The notes beneath the pieces were generated by a model, which saw nothing but the letters and a program-made list of their open reading frames with translations, was not told where the DNA came from and did not search any database. A DNA stretch of 64,000 nucleotides from an uncultured Clostridia bacterium. Lineage in GTDB: Bacteria > Bacillota > Clostridia > Oscillospirales > Acutalibacteraceae. Positions within the stretch are counted from its first letter, which is position 1. Each line of letters opens with the position of its first letter. Made by a program: the position numbers and the translations under genes. The DNA is taken from the NCBI GenBank assembly GCA_945863885.1, contig CAMAZY010000007.1, forward strand, positions 1 to 64,000. The letters are read 5' to 3'. Positions 1 through 8,185 of the stretch are shown piece by piece.

Positions 1-508
1 TTACGAAAGAAAGTAAGCAAAGAAGCGCTCTTAAGTACGCAGTTTCTCAGCCGAGTTTTTTCTCGCCCTTAAGGGGCGAAGAAAAAACTGCGGGTCGAAA
101 CCGCTTTAGTCAGTCAGTGCTGTCGGCGGTGTTCCAACGGGTCAGGCACAGTGCTCTGAAACAGGAAAACACTAAGTGTTAATCGCACCTTTGCTATAAC
201 AGACAGTCTGTTCTCTTCCGTGCCTGACGTGGTAACGGATAGTCTGAGTTATTCAATAAAATTGCTTTTAGTCTGCAAGTGAAAAATATGTTCGGTTATG
301 ATTTTTAGTTGGTAAGACTTAAAGTTTCATGCAAAAATATTTAGACCTGCCAACCCGAAGTCAGCGAACAAAAAAGCAAATCAATTTTAACAGCAAACAC
401 AAGAGAGAACAAACCTCCCTCCACACAACAGTGCGACCACACTTAGTGTTGTCCTGTTACGAAAAAGCGCTCTTTGCTTACTTTCTGACGCTTTGGTCAG
501 AAAGTAAG
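1..508. repeat. Non-coding region built from nested inverted repeats
   Basis: No convincing gene. Several inverted repeats are visible: 9-28 pairs with 467-485 (one extra base in the left arm); 160-188 pairs with 431-458 (both carry AACACTAAGTGT); 141-149 pairs with 220-228 (GTCAGGCAC/GTGCCTGAC); 477-489 pairs perfectly with 496-508 as a 13 bp hairpin; 54-89 is a near-palindromic hairpin around CGCCCTTAAGGGGCG. The pairings could fold the whole stretch into one branched structure. It may be a degenerate mobile element or a structured RNA. The small open frame at 329-544 has no ribosome-binding site and lies across the repeats. Confidence 0.6.
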
Positions 509-518
509 TGCCCGCGCG

Positions 519-642
519 GCATTAGCGCAAAGGTAGAGATATAGAACAAGTTATCTCCAAAAAGTACAGACTGACTGTCAGACAGACAAACTAAAATTTA
601 CCGCAAACACTCTGCCTTCTGACCTCTGCGTTCTGAACTCTC
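519..642 (+). repeat. Dispersed repeat family C, copy 1
   Basis: This stretch resembles 43400-43553 on the same strand. Both begin with AGGTAGAGATATAGAA, continue with a CCAAAAAGT block, and end with the same TTCTGA-rich tail closing in TTCTGAACTCTC. There is no coding capacity. Seen directly by comparing the two places; mobility is not shown. Confidence 0.6.
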
Positions 643-802
643 ACCGAGCAAAATTTACACCGATATTTTATCGCAGAAATGAAATTTGTGTAATACTTTG
701 CCAACACCTGTCAGACGAAACCTGCGGCATCTGCCACTCTTTGACGATTTTTTTTATATTCCTGTCTTATTCTTTTTTTAAGCCCTTAAAGGAGGTTGGA
801 AA
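643..802 (+). promoter_or_regulatory. spoIIE upstream region with weak promoter candidate
   Basis: TTGACG (741-746) and TCTTAT (765-770) are separated by 18 bases, a weak sigma-A-like match. A strong AAAGGAGG site at 788-795 sits 7 bases before the spoIIE ATG. In Bacillus this gene is driven by sigma-A with Spo0A; I could not find a convincing Spo0A box here. Nothing else is recognised in this interval. Confidence 0.3.
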
Positions 803-3124
803 ATGAATAAGCAACTGTTGATTCCGCCGGAAATTAAAACCAATTTACAAGCCAAGCCGGATAAAGGTCTGATTCTGAAGCTTGCAGGCTGTGCGGCGGC
901 CGGCTTTTGCCTGGCACAGCTCGATTCCATGGGTCAGCTTTCCCCTTTTGCCGTAAGCTTTGTCTGCGGCGTACCGTTTGATTACTGTTTTTGCGCTTTC
1001 ATCGGCAGCTGTATCGGATATTTTGTGTCCTCCGGCTGGCAGCTTGCGTTGAAATATACCTTTGCCCTTTTGATTGCTTCTGTCTTCCGTCTCGTTGTTT
1101 TACGGCGGTATCAGACGGAGAATAACAGCTTTGTCTGTGCTTTGCTCGCCTTTTGTTCATGCTGTATAGCGTCAATCGTCTATTGCACGTTTACGGTGTT
1201 CTCCCTTTTCGGCATACTCAGTCTGCTGTTTGAGGGGGCACTGTCTTCGCTCGGAACCTATTTCTTTATAAAAGCAATCCGTACCCCCGTTTTCAATATC
1301 GGTATCAAAAAGCTTTCTTCAAAGGACAGCATCTGCATTATCCTTTGCGTATGTGTCTTTTTGATGTGTATGTCCGGCCTTACGCTCGGCTTTCTTTCTC
1401 CGGCAAGAATCGCCGCAGCCATTCTTATTATGTTCATCTCCCATTATAAGGGCACCGCCGCTTCCGGTATCGCAGGAATCTTAGCCGGGTTTTCCTTTTC
1501 CGTTGCACCCGACGGCCGTCATTTGTTCGCTTTTTTTGCTTTGGGCGGACTTGTAAGCGGAATCGCAGGACCGCTCGGTCAATACTCCGTTGCCATAGCT
1601 TTTGTTGCAAGCACGTTTTTAGCCTGTATTATCGACGGCTTTTCGGTCGAAAAAATCTATTACCTGAGTGAAGCGGCGATTGCGGCTGTAACGTATTGCG
1701 TTATCCCCTCGGGCTTCATCGCAAAAGCACAGGATTATCTTGATAAAAGCGGCCTGATTACCGATAACGGCGTCGAACGAGAGGTTTGCGCCAATCTCAG
1801 ACGTGCGGCGGAGAATGTCGGCGAAATATCAAAAATCGTGGACAAGGCCGGCGAAAGACTCGATAAGGTAATCAATCCGGAGCTTGACAGAGTGTTTGCC
1901 TCTCTTCAGCAAAACGTGTGCTTCGGCTGTAACTATAAAAAAGAATGTTGGGACAAGCATTTTAACGAGACGGCAAACGATATCATGAGAATCACGGGAA
2001 TCAAGCCCTCTTCAGGTAAGACGGAGCTTGAAAAACGCTGTGTCCGCCCGAGACTGCTTTTAAAGGAGACCGAAAAAAGCTACTTTGATTTTGTCAATGC
2101 CATGTCCTGTAAAATCCGAATTTCCGAAATGCGCAGTATTGTCTGTGAACAGTTTGGAATCGTCTCCGAGCTTCTCGGTGAAATTGCGGTTCAGGCCTCC
2201 AACAGCCGCATCATTGATACCGCAAGGTCACGGGCAATCCGGTCTGCTCTTCACGACGCCGGGATCGACGTAGACGCTCTTCGCTATTACACGGATAAAA
2301 GCGGTCGTGTCACCATTGAAGCGGACATCGTTTTAGGGACGGGCGAAATAGATTTCAATAAAATGAAACAGGTTCTTCAGCTCGCCTCCTCCCGTCGGTT
2401 TGAGCCCCCCGAGATCGCAATGAACGAACTGAAAACATCGTATATTTTTGAGGAAAAACCGCTTTTCAAGGTCATGTTCGGCTCCTGCTCGCTGCCCGTT
2501 GAAAACAAGAAGCTTTGCGGCGACAGTATCCGGATCCTTTCCGATTCGTCCGGCTGCCGGATTGCCGTTTTAAGCGACGGAATGGGAACCGGCTCAAGAG
2601 CGGCGATTGACTCGGCGATGACGGTCGCCTTGATGGAAAAGCTTCTTTTGTGTGGGTTTACGTTCGAATCCGCCATGCGTGCGGTCAACTGTGCCCTGAT
2701 GGTAAAGTCGACCGATGAATCCACGGCGACCGTCGATGCGGTAAGCATTAACGTCTATAACGCCAAAGCAAGGTTTCATAAAGCCGGAGCCGCCGTTTCA
2801 TTTATCCGCAGGGGAAACAGCGTCACCACGATTGAGATGCAGTCCATGCCGCTGGGAATCTTAAAGCAGGTTACGCCTTCCTACTGTGAACGTGACCTTT
2901 CCTCCGGGGATCTTTTGCTTCTCGTTTCCGACGGCGCAACGGCAACAGACTGCGGCTGGATAAGCGATGAGCTTCTTGCCTGGAGTACAAGCAGTATGGA
3001 TGCATTGGCCTGTCACATCGCAAAACTTGCAAGGCTTCGCAGTGAAGAAAACACAAGAGACGACATAACGGTAATCGCCGCAAGAATCACGGAAAACAAG
3101 CGGCACGGATTAACGCTTTCATAA
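803..3124 (+). CDS. spoIIE: Stage II sporulation protein E (SpoIIE), PP2C-type phosphatase
   Basis: A 773-residue membrane phosphatase that in Bacillus dephosphorylates SpoIIAA at the asymmetric septum and so activates sigma-F in the forespore. The N-terminal ~300 residues are a run of hydrophobic helices. A central cytoplasmic region carries a Cys-rich patch (CFGCNYKKEC, near residue 375), and the C-terminal ~220 residues form the PP2C/SpoIIE domain with the metal-binding motifs SDGMGTGSRA and LLLVSDGAT. The length is close to the family norm (~800). AAAGGAGG precedes the ATG. The gene stands alone, with no partner sporulation genes here, as is usual for spoIIE. Its presence indicates a spore former. 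Confidence 0.95.
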   Translation: MNKQLLIPPEIKTNLQAKPDKGLILKLAGCAAAGFCLAQLDSMGQLSPFAVSFVCGVPFDYCFCAFIGSCIGYFVSSGWQLALKYTFALLIASVFRLVVLRRYQTENNSFVCALLAFCSCCIASIVYCTFTVFSLFGILSLLFEGALSSLGTYFFIKAIRTPVFNIGIKKLSSKDSICIILCVCVFLMCMSGLTLGFLSPARIAAAILIMFISHYKGTAASGIAGILAGFSFSVAPDGRHLFAFFALGGLVSGIAGPLGQYSVAIAFVASTFLACIIDGFSVEKIYYLSEAAIAAVTYCVIPSGFIAKAQDYLDKSGLITDNGVEREVCANLRRAAENVGEISKIVDKAGERLDKVINPELDRVFASLQQNVCFGCNYKKECWDKHFNETANDIMRITGIKPSSGKTELEKRCVRPRLLLKETEKSYFDFVNAMSCKIRISEMRSIVCEQFGIVSELLGEIAVQASNSRIIDTARSRAIRSALHDAGIDVDALRYYTDKSGRVTIEADIVLGTGEIDFNKMKQVLQLASSRRFEPPEIAMNELKTSYIFEEKPLFKVMFGSCSLPVENKKLCGDSIRILSDSSGCRIAVLSDGMGTGSRAAIDSAMTVALMEKLLLCGFTFESAMRAVNCALMVKSTDESTATVDAVSINVYNAKARFHKAGAAVSFIRRGNSVTTIEMQSMPLGILKQVTPSYCERDLSSGDLLLLVSDGATATDCGWISDELLAWSTSSMDALACHIAKLARLRSEENTRDDITVIAARITENKRHGLTLS

Positions 3125-3182
3125 TATATGGATAAGAAAATTACAGAATTCTTAAAGAATGATGACAATGTTTTAATCTATG

Positions 3183-3211
3183 TTTACTTTTTATCCGCCT
3201 CGTAGTATAAC
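3183..3211 (+). promoter_or_regulatory. Putative sigma-A promoter for the membrane protein at 3274
   Basis: TTTACT (3183-3188) and TATAAC (3206-3211) are separated by 17 bases, about 60 bases before the proposed start. Confidence 0.45.
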
Positions 3212-3273
3212 TATTATTGCAGTTTTACGGAAAGGCGGCAAGAAGTTGTGGATTTTGCCTATAGGAATTTGAT

Positions 3274-4053
3274 TTGAACAGAATAAAAAACAGGATAAAA
3301 AATACGGTCAGTGCCCTTTTTAAAGAGATTACGGTTTTCGAATATGTACTATGGTGGATCGCAAGACTAATGATGCTTTATGTCGTCATTTTCTGCGCCG
3401 AGTCCGAAAAAGTAATGTGCTTTATCAATATGCTCGCTCTTTATGCTGTGAGTGCCATCCGGCTTGTCGCCCCCAAAAAGAGCTTTTTTGCAAGACTCAG
3501 CTTTCGCAGTCAGCACATCATAAACTTTATCGAAATCGTCGGTACCTTCTTCGGAAATTTTCTCAACGCCTATGCTTATGTATTTAAATATGACCGGATT
3601 TTACATCTGCTTTCCGGTCCGCTCGCGGTTATCGCCGGCTATTATATCGTAAAAGCTATTATTTCGACCCCGACAGAAACGAAAAAGCCCACTCCTGCTC
3701 TTGCTTCAACGTTTTCATTTTGCTTTTCGTTTCTGATTATCTGTATGTGGGAAATAACGGAGTTTATCGGAGACTTTCTTTACGGGACTCAGAACCAAAG
3801 CTATTTTTACGCACCGTTTGACGACGATATCTGGTTTAAAATCTTCGGAAACGGGGCTTTGCACGGTGAAGGACAGTTCCCGCTTTGGGACACCATGATG
3901 GATATGATAGACGCCGCTTTTACCACGATTATATTCGCAATCGTTATGTATGCAGTGTTGAAGCTGACCGAAAAGCACAAAGAAAAGCACAAAGAAAAGC
4001 AAAAAGTGCTTCAGGACAATTCTCAACCGGTGGAAATAACTATAACCGAATAA
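3274..4053 (+). CDS. Polytopic membrane protein, DUF2238/YjdF-like
   Basis: A 259-residue protein with about six hydrophobic segments. Several residues fit the DUF2238 (YjdF) pattern as I know it: an Asp-x2-Leu-His-Leu segment (DRILHLLSG), a Trp-Glu pair in WEITEFIGD, and a C-terminal WDTMMDMIDAAF block. The function of that family is unknown. The reading frame opens with TTG at 3274, preceded by AGGAA; a later ATG is possible. The C-terminus carries a short charged repeat, KHKEKHKEKQK. It is followed by its own terminator and looks monocistronic. The family assignment is tentative. Confidence 0.75.
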   Translation: MNRIKNRIKNTVSALFKEITVFEYVLWWIARLMMLYVVIFCAESEKVMCFINMLALYAVSAIRLVAPKKSFFARLSFRSQHIINFIEIVGTFFGNFLNAYAYVFKYDRILHLLSGPLAVIAGYYIVKAIISTPTETKKPTPALASTFSFCFSFLIICMWEITEFIGDFLYGTQNQSYFYAPFDDDIWFKIFGNGALHGEGQFPLWDTMMDMIDAAFTTIIFAIVMYAVLKLTEKHKEKHKEKQKVLQDNSQPVEITITE

Positions 4054-4055
4054 AC

Positions 4056-4091
4056 AAAAAAGAAATCGGATGCAATTTCGATTTCTTTTTT
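4056..4091 (+). terminator. Rho-independent terminator
   Basis: AAAGAAATCG and CGATTTCTTT form the stem and a T-run follows directly. It lies just after the stop codon of the membrane protein gene. Confidence 0.7.
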
Positions 4092-4119
4092 ATTTCCTAT
4101 ATTTTTTGTGATTTCTTAC

Positions 4120-4148
4120 TTGTTTTTCATTTATTTGGGTACTATAAT
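4120..4148 (+). promoter_or_regulatory. Sigma-A promoter of the eda-kdgK operon
   Basis: TTGTTT (4120-4125), a 17-base spacer and a perfect TATAAT (4143-4148), about 60 bases before the aldolase start. No obvious operator palindrome was seen. Confidence 0.65.
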
Positions 4149-4208
4149 AAGCGTGTATGCGAAAAACTTTCTTATTTTTCGCCCGACTAATTTCAAGGAG
4201 TTTTTGTT

Positions 4209-5168
4209 ATGAACGACGTATTAAAAACCTTATCCGATATCGGTATCGTTCCCGTTATTGCAATCGATGACGCCGACAAGGCCGTGTCGCTTGCAAAAGC
4301 GCTTTGCAAAGGCGGACTTCCCGCCGCCGAAGTGACTTTCCGTACCGCCGCCGGCGAAGAGTCGATCCGCCGTATGTCCGAGCAGGTACCGGAAATTCTT
4401 GTCGGTGCCGGAACTGTGCTGAATATCGATCAGTGCGAACGTGCGCTTGCCGCCGGAGCGAAGTATATTGTTTCTCCCGGCTATAACGACGAGCTTGTCG
4501 ACTACTGCGTTAAAAAGGGCGTGCCCGTGCTTCCCGGCTGTGTCAACGCTTCGGACATCACCAAGGCAGTCAATGCCGGTCTTAAGACCGTCAAGTTCTT
4601 CCCGGCTGAGCAGTCGGGCGGCGTAAAATCCATCAAAGCCCTTGCCCCCGTTTTCCCCGTTGACTTCATGCCGACGGGCGGCGTCAACACCGGCAACGTC
4701 ATGGATTACCTTTCATTCGACCGTATTATCGCCTGCGGCGGAACGTGGATGGTTAAAAAAGACCTGATTGCAAACGATAAGTGGAACGAGATCGAAACGA
4801 TCTGCACCGACGCTGTCAAGACCATGCTCGGCTTTACACTTCATCATATCGGCATCAACTGTGAAAACGCCGAGAGCGCCGAAAGAACCGCCAAGCTTTT
4901 CTGCTCAGTTTTCGGCTTCGAATATAAAGCCGGCAACAGCTCCGATTTTGCCATGCCGTCAATCGAATGTGTCAAGACAAACGGAAAAGGCAAAAACGGC
5001 CACATCGCAATCGGTACCAACAGCGTTGACAGAGCGGTTTATCATCTTTCGCTTTCCGGTGTCGAATTCGACGAAAGCACCCGCAAAACCGACGCCAAAG
5101 GCAAAACAAAGGCGATTTACCTGAAAGACGACTTCGGCGGCTTTGCGGTTCATCTTGTTCAGAAATAA
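4209..5168 (+). CDS. eda: KDPG/KHG aldolase fused to a C-terminal VOC (glyoxalase-like) domain
   Basis: Residues ~1-205 are a class I 2-keto-3-deoxy-6-phosphogluconate aldolase, which splits KDPG into pyruvate and glyceraldehyde 3-phosphate. The Schiff-base lysine is K129 in VKFFPAEQSGG and the catalytic glutamate is E41 in EVTFRT; FMPTGGVN is also typical. Residues ~210-319 form one VOC repeat (starting LHHIGINCENAES, ending GGFAVHLVQK). The usual C-terminal metal-ligand Glu of VOC enzymes appears to be replaced, so this module may bind a ligand or be structural. A normal Eda is ~210 residues, so the ~110-residue tail is a true extension in the same frame. AAGGAG precedes the start and kdgK follows after 20 bases. 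Confidence 0.92.
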   Translation: MNDVLKTLSDIGIVPVIAIDDADKAVSLAKALCKGGLPAAEVTFRTAAGEESIRRMSEQVPEILVGAGTVLNIDQCERALAAGAKYIVSPGYNDELVDYCVKKGVPVLPGCVNASDITKAVNAGLKTVKFFPAEQSGGVKSIKALAPVFPVDFMPTGGVNTGNVMDYLSFDRIIACGGTWMVKKDLIANDKWNEIETICTDAVKTMLGFTLHHIGINCENAESAERTAKLFCSVFGFEYKAGNSSDFAMPSIECVKTNGKGKNGHIAIGTNSVDRAVYHLSLSGVEFDESTRKTDAKGKTKAIYLKDDFGGFAVHLVQK

Positions 5169-5188
5169 TTCAAAAGGAGATTTATATA

Positions 5189-6211
5189 ATGAGTAAAGTT
5201 GTATGCCTCGGCGAAATTATGCTTCGCCTTGCCCCCAACGGATATTACCGTTTTTTCCAGAATGACCAGATGCAGGCGACCTTCGGCGGCGGTGAAGCCA
5301 ACGTTGCCGTATCTCTCGCAAACTACGGTCAGGACGTTTCTTACGTCACAAAGCTTCCGGCCCACGCCATCGGACAGGCCGCCGTCAACTCCCTTCGTGC
5401 GTTCGGTGTTGACACAAGCGACATCGTCAGAGGCGGCGAAAGAGTCGGCATTTACTACCTTGAAAAAGGCGCATCACAAAGAGGAAGTGTCTGCATCTAC
5501 GACAGAGCCCATTCTTCAATCCAGACCGCAAAACGGTGCGATTTCGATTGGGAAAAGATTTTCGAGGGGGCGGATTGGTTCCACTTCACGGGCATTACAC
5601 CGGCGCTCGGCGGAGAGCTTGTTGATATCTGCCTTGATGCGTGCAAAGCGGCTAAGGCAAAGGGAATCAAGATTTCCTGTGACCTCAACTACCGGGGCAA
5701 GCTCTGGACGAGAGAGCAGGCAAGAGAAGCCATGAGTAAGCTTTGCGAATATGTGGACGTCTGCATTTCTAACGAAGAGGACGCCAAGGACATGTTCGGA
5801 ATCGAAGCGGAAAACACCGACATCTACGGCGGCAAGCTTGACAAGAACGGCTATAAATCCGTTGCCAAACAGTTGATGGACCGTTTCAGCTTTGAAAAGG
5901 TTGCGATCACCTTAAGAACCTCCATTTCCGCAAGCGACAACAACTGGGCAGGTATGCTTTACGACGGTAAGGAGTACTGCTTCTCAAAGGAATACAAGCT
6001 TCACATCGTTGACCGTGTCGGCGGCGGAGACAGCTTCGGCGGCGGACTGATCTACGCTTTAAGAAACGGCAAGGATACACAGCAGGCGATTGAATTTGCG
6101 GTTGCGGCTTCGGCACTCAAGCACTCGATCGAGGGCGACTTTAACCGTGTCAGCGTCAGCGAGGTTGAAAAGCTTGCCGGCGGCGACGGCTCGGGACGAG
6201 TACAAAGATAA
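5189..6211 (+). CDS. kdgK: 2-keto-3-deoxygluconate kinase, PfkB family
   Basis: A 340-residue sugar kinase that phosphorylates KDG with ATP to give KDPG, the substrate of the preceding aldolase. PfkB features are the N-terminal glycine-rich GGGEANVAVSLA and the C-terminal signature DRVGGGDSFGGG (from residue ~275), where D281 is the catalytic base. The family more often has GAGD in place of GGGD. AAAGGAG precedes the ATG. It forms a two-gene operon with eda and is followed by a strong hairpin terminator. Together they are the lower hexuronate branch; the upper dehydratase and isomerase genes are not in the window. Confidence 0.92.
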   Translation: MSKVVCLGEIMLRLAPNGYYRFFQNDQMQATFGGGEANVAVSLANYGQDVSYVTKLPAHAIGQAAVNSLRAFGVDTSDIVRGGERVGIYYLEKGASQRGSVCIYDRAHSSIQTAKRCDFDWEKIFEGADWFHFTGITPALGGELVDICLDACKAAKAKGIKISCDLNYRGKLWTREQAREAMSKLCEYVDVCISNEEDAKDMFGIEAENTDIYGGKLDKNGYKSVAKQLMDRFSFEKVAITLRTSISASDNNWAGMLYDGKEYCFSKEYKLHIVDRVGGGDSFGGGLIYALRNGKDTQQAIEFAVAASALKHSIEGDFNRVSVSEVEKLAGGDGSGRVQR

Positions 6212-6243
6212 AAATCAGTTTAAAACGTCAAATTAAACTACAA

Positions 6244-6300
6244 AAACCCGTTACGTATTTCTCATTTGTTCTTGTAGAATGAGAAACGTGTAACGGGTTT
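6244..6300. terminator. Long bidirectional terminator
   Basis: AACCCGTTACGTATTTCTCAT pairs with the complementary arm ending in ACGGGTTT, giving a ~22 bp stem with one or two mismatches. It lies between convergent genes (kdgK and the gene at 6312-6920) and is flanked by A- and T-runs. Confidence 0.75.
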
Positions 6301-6311
6301 CATTTTATAAA

Positions 6312-6920
6312 TCAAAACTGACATTGTATCGCTTCAAATTTTTTGTTATTATGATTATAAATATATCCGCGATAGTCAAAGTGCTTATAAGGCTCACTCT
6401 TCTTGTCTTTCGCTGCACAGTTTCCGAGCACAATAAGATACTCTTCCGTGCCCGTGGTACTGAAAGCGTCAACCTTATTCATACATTCGGCAGCATAGTC
6501 GAGCTTAACAGAATCAAGCGCTCTTCTGTCCGAATGGTTATAGCTGATAACGATTTTAAGCGGACAACGGATATGGATCAGCTTAACCAGTTCATCGAGC
6601 CAATCCATTTTATCGTTTTCATGCTCTACGGCAACCTTCAAATCCCAAAGATGACGGTTCAGTCCGAGTTTTCTTGCTCTTTCTTCGTCTAATTCCTCAT
6701 ATCGCCCCACCCAGCCGGTGGTATCGATTCTAAAGTATTCATGCTGTACATGAAGTCCGCTATTTTTTATTATATCGTGTATTATCCTTTTGTTTACAAG
6801 CTCGGTAAATCTCGGTTCGTCCGTTTTGTATATATCAAAATATCGTGCTCCGTCTTTGTTACTATTGCTCTCAACCAAATAGTTTTTGAATTGTACAAAA
6901 AAACTTGTAGCTGTTAACAT
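6312..6920 (-). CDS. Hypothetical protein with PD-(D/E)XK-like pattern
   Basis: A 202-residue soluble protein. I chose the ATG at 6920 because AAAGGAG lies 6-7 bases upstream; the frame stays open further but overlaps the neighbour's terminator. No family is certain. Residues around LWDLKVAVEHEND, followed by a strand such as LKIVISYNH, resemble the D...(E)xE/K core of restriction-endonuclease-fold proteins. No methyltransferase partner is nearby. It lies behind the terminator of the upstream surface-protein gene, so it may be expressed by read-through. Function unknown. Confidence 0.7.
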   Translation of the reverse strand: MLTATSFFVQFKNYLVESNSNKDGARYFDIYKTDEPRFTELVNKRIIHDIIKNSGLHVQHEYFRIDTTGWVGRYEELDEERARKLGLNRHLWDLKVAVEHENDKMDWLDELVKLIHIRCPLKIVISYNHSDRRALDSVKLDYAAECMNKVDAFSTTGTEEYLIVLGNCAAKDKKSEPYKHFDYRGYIYNHNNKKFEAIQCQF

Positions 6921-6934
6921 ACATTCTCCTTTCG

Positions 6935-6970
6935 TTAAAAAACACCCCGGAAAGCTATGCTTCCCGGGGT
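6935..6970 (-). terminator. Rho-independent terminator of the gene at 6991
   Basis: ACCCCGGGAAGC and GCTTTCCGGGGT form a 12 bp stem around a short loop. On the minus strand it is followed by GTTTTTTAA. Confidence 0.85.
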
Positions 6971-6990
6971 GAATCAAACTTAATTTGAAC

Positions 6991-7938
6991 TTAGTATGTG
7001 AACTCGTAGGTGTCGTGCATTTCGCCCTTAAGACCAAGCGTAAGGGAAGCACCGAGCTTACCTGTACCGGTTCCTTCAAGCGGAAGTACAACATCGAGCT
7101 TGGTTACCTGACCGGCACCGTTAACGTCAACAGTAAGAACTGCGCCGGGATAAGTCATGGAAGCTTCGGTGATCTTTGCGTTTGCCGGAAGTTCAAGAGT
7201 GGCAAGGTTCAGAGGATCAAGGCAGGACTCGTGACCGACAGGGTTAACGGTGTTGGTTCCGTCAAAGGTTGAAGTTTCCGACTTGAGGGTAATGTTAAGG
7301 GTGTAGCCGTCACCTGAGGGTGTTGCCGTAGCGGAAGCAACATATTCTTCCTTAAGTGCTGCGTCACGGCCGTTGGGAACGATGTATGCATTCATGTCGG
7401 CCTGGCCGCCGTCCTGATCGGTGGCTACGCCGTTCGCGACGGTGAATTTCTTGTCGGTTCCTTTCATAAAGGTCTTAAGAAGGTTGTCAACAGTGCCCTG
7501 AAGGAAGGATACGGAGCAGTCTGTGCACTGAATGTCAATGGTGCCGACCTTATGCATGGAAGTATACTTCAGATCCTTCTTGGCGGCGTTGATAACTTCG
7601 TTGTACTTCGCAACAACCTCAGCGGGTGTTGCCGGTACGCCTGTCGAAGCGGCAGGCTGAGAAGCATCAGCAGACGGTGCTTCACCTGACGGAGTTTCAG
7701 CGCCGGGGGTTACGTTGTTTGACGGGGTTTCCTGTACGGGAGCCGGAGTCGTTGTCGGAGCAGCAGTCGGAGCCTGTGTTACGGGAGTCTGAACAACAGG
7801 CTGAGCTGCCTGAGCCGTACCGTTGCCGCTGACGGCAACATTGATCTTGATTCCCTTGGTTGTACCGAGACCGAAACCGCTTAAAAAGACGATAAGCGCA
7901 ACGAGTACGACAGCAACGATTTTAATTTCTTTCTTCAT
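6991..7938 (-). CDS. Membrane-anchored extracellular protein with Pro/Thr-rich linker
   Basis: A 315-residue protein with a start-proximal hydrophobic segment (IVAVVLVALIVFLSGFG) that acts as an uncleaved anchor or signal peptide. Residues ~40-100 form a low-complexity linker rich in Pro, Thr, Ala, Gln and Ser, typical of wall-spanning spacers. The C-terminal ~200 residues are a beta-rich domain I do not recognise, with a possible disulfide pair in CTDCS. AAAGGAG precedes the start, a promoter lies at 8043-8071 and a strong terminator follows. It appears monocistronic. Function unknown; a surface or lipid-binding role is only a guess. Confidence 0.85.
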   Translation of the reverse strand: MKKEIKIVAVVLVALIVFLSGFGLGTTKGIKINVAVSGNGTAQAAQPVVQTPVTQAPTAAPTTTPAPVQETPSNNVTPGAETPSGEAPSADASQPAASTGVPATPAEVVAKYNEVINAAKKDLKYTSMHKVGTIDIQCTDCSVSFLQGTVDNLLKTFMKGTDKKFTVANGVATDQDGGQADMNAYIVPNGRDAALKEEYVASATATPSGDGYTLNITLKSETSTFDGTNTVNPVGHESCLDPLNLATLELPANAKITEASMTYPGAVLTVDVNGAGQVTKLDVVLPLEGTGTGKLGASLTLGLKGEMHDTYEFTY

Positions 7939-8042
7939 GAGTTGGTACTCCTTTCAAATTAGTGCGTTTTTTCATTTTTATCAAACGCTCGTGATGAATG
8001 GCTCGTTCCCATGCGAGCGGAATCGGAGTCATTTACTAATAA

Positions 8043-8071
8043 AAAATACAATAAAATCGAAAAAAAGTCAA
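8043..8071 (-). promoter_or_regulatory. Sigma-A promoter of the gene at 6991-7938
   Basis: On the minus strand, TTGACT (8066-8071), a 17-base spacer and TATTTT (8043-8048). Confidence 0.5.
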
Positions 8072-8185
8072 GTCATTTTATGCATTCTTTATCACTTTTT
8101 TTCAATAGTATTACTCAACGCCTTGATCTGTCGTCAATATCAATAAATAATGCCGGAAATATCTATGCAAGCTGACGGGAATGTC

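Noticed and set aside
329..544. 71-codon open frame in the repeat region
   Set aside because: No ribosome-binding site, odd composition, and it spans inverted repeats.
700..790. Spo0A box upstream of spoIIE
   Set aside because: TGACGAT at 742-748 is only a partial match to TGTCGAA, and one weak match is not enough.
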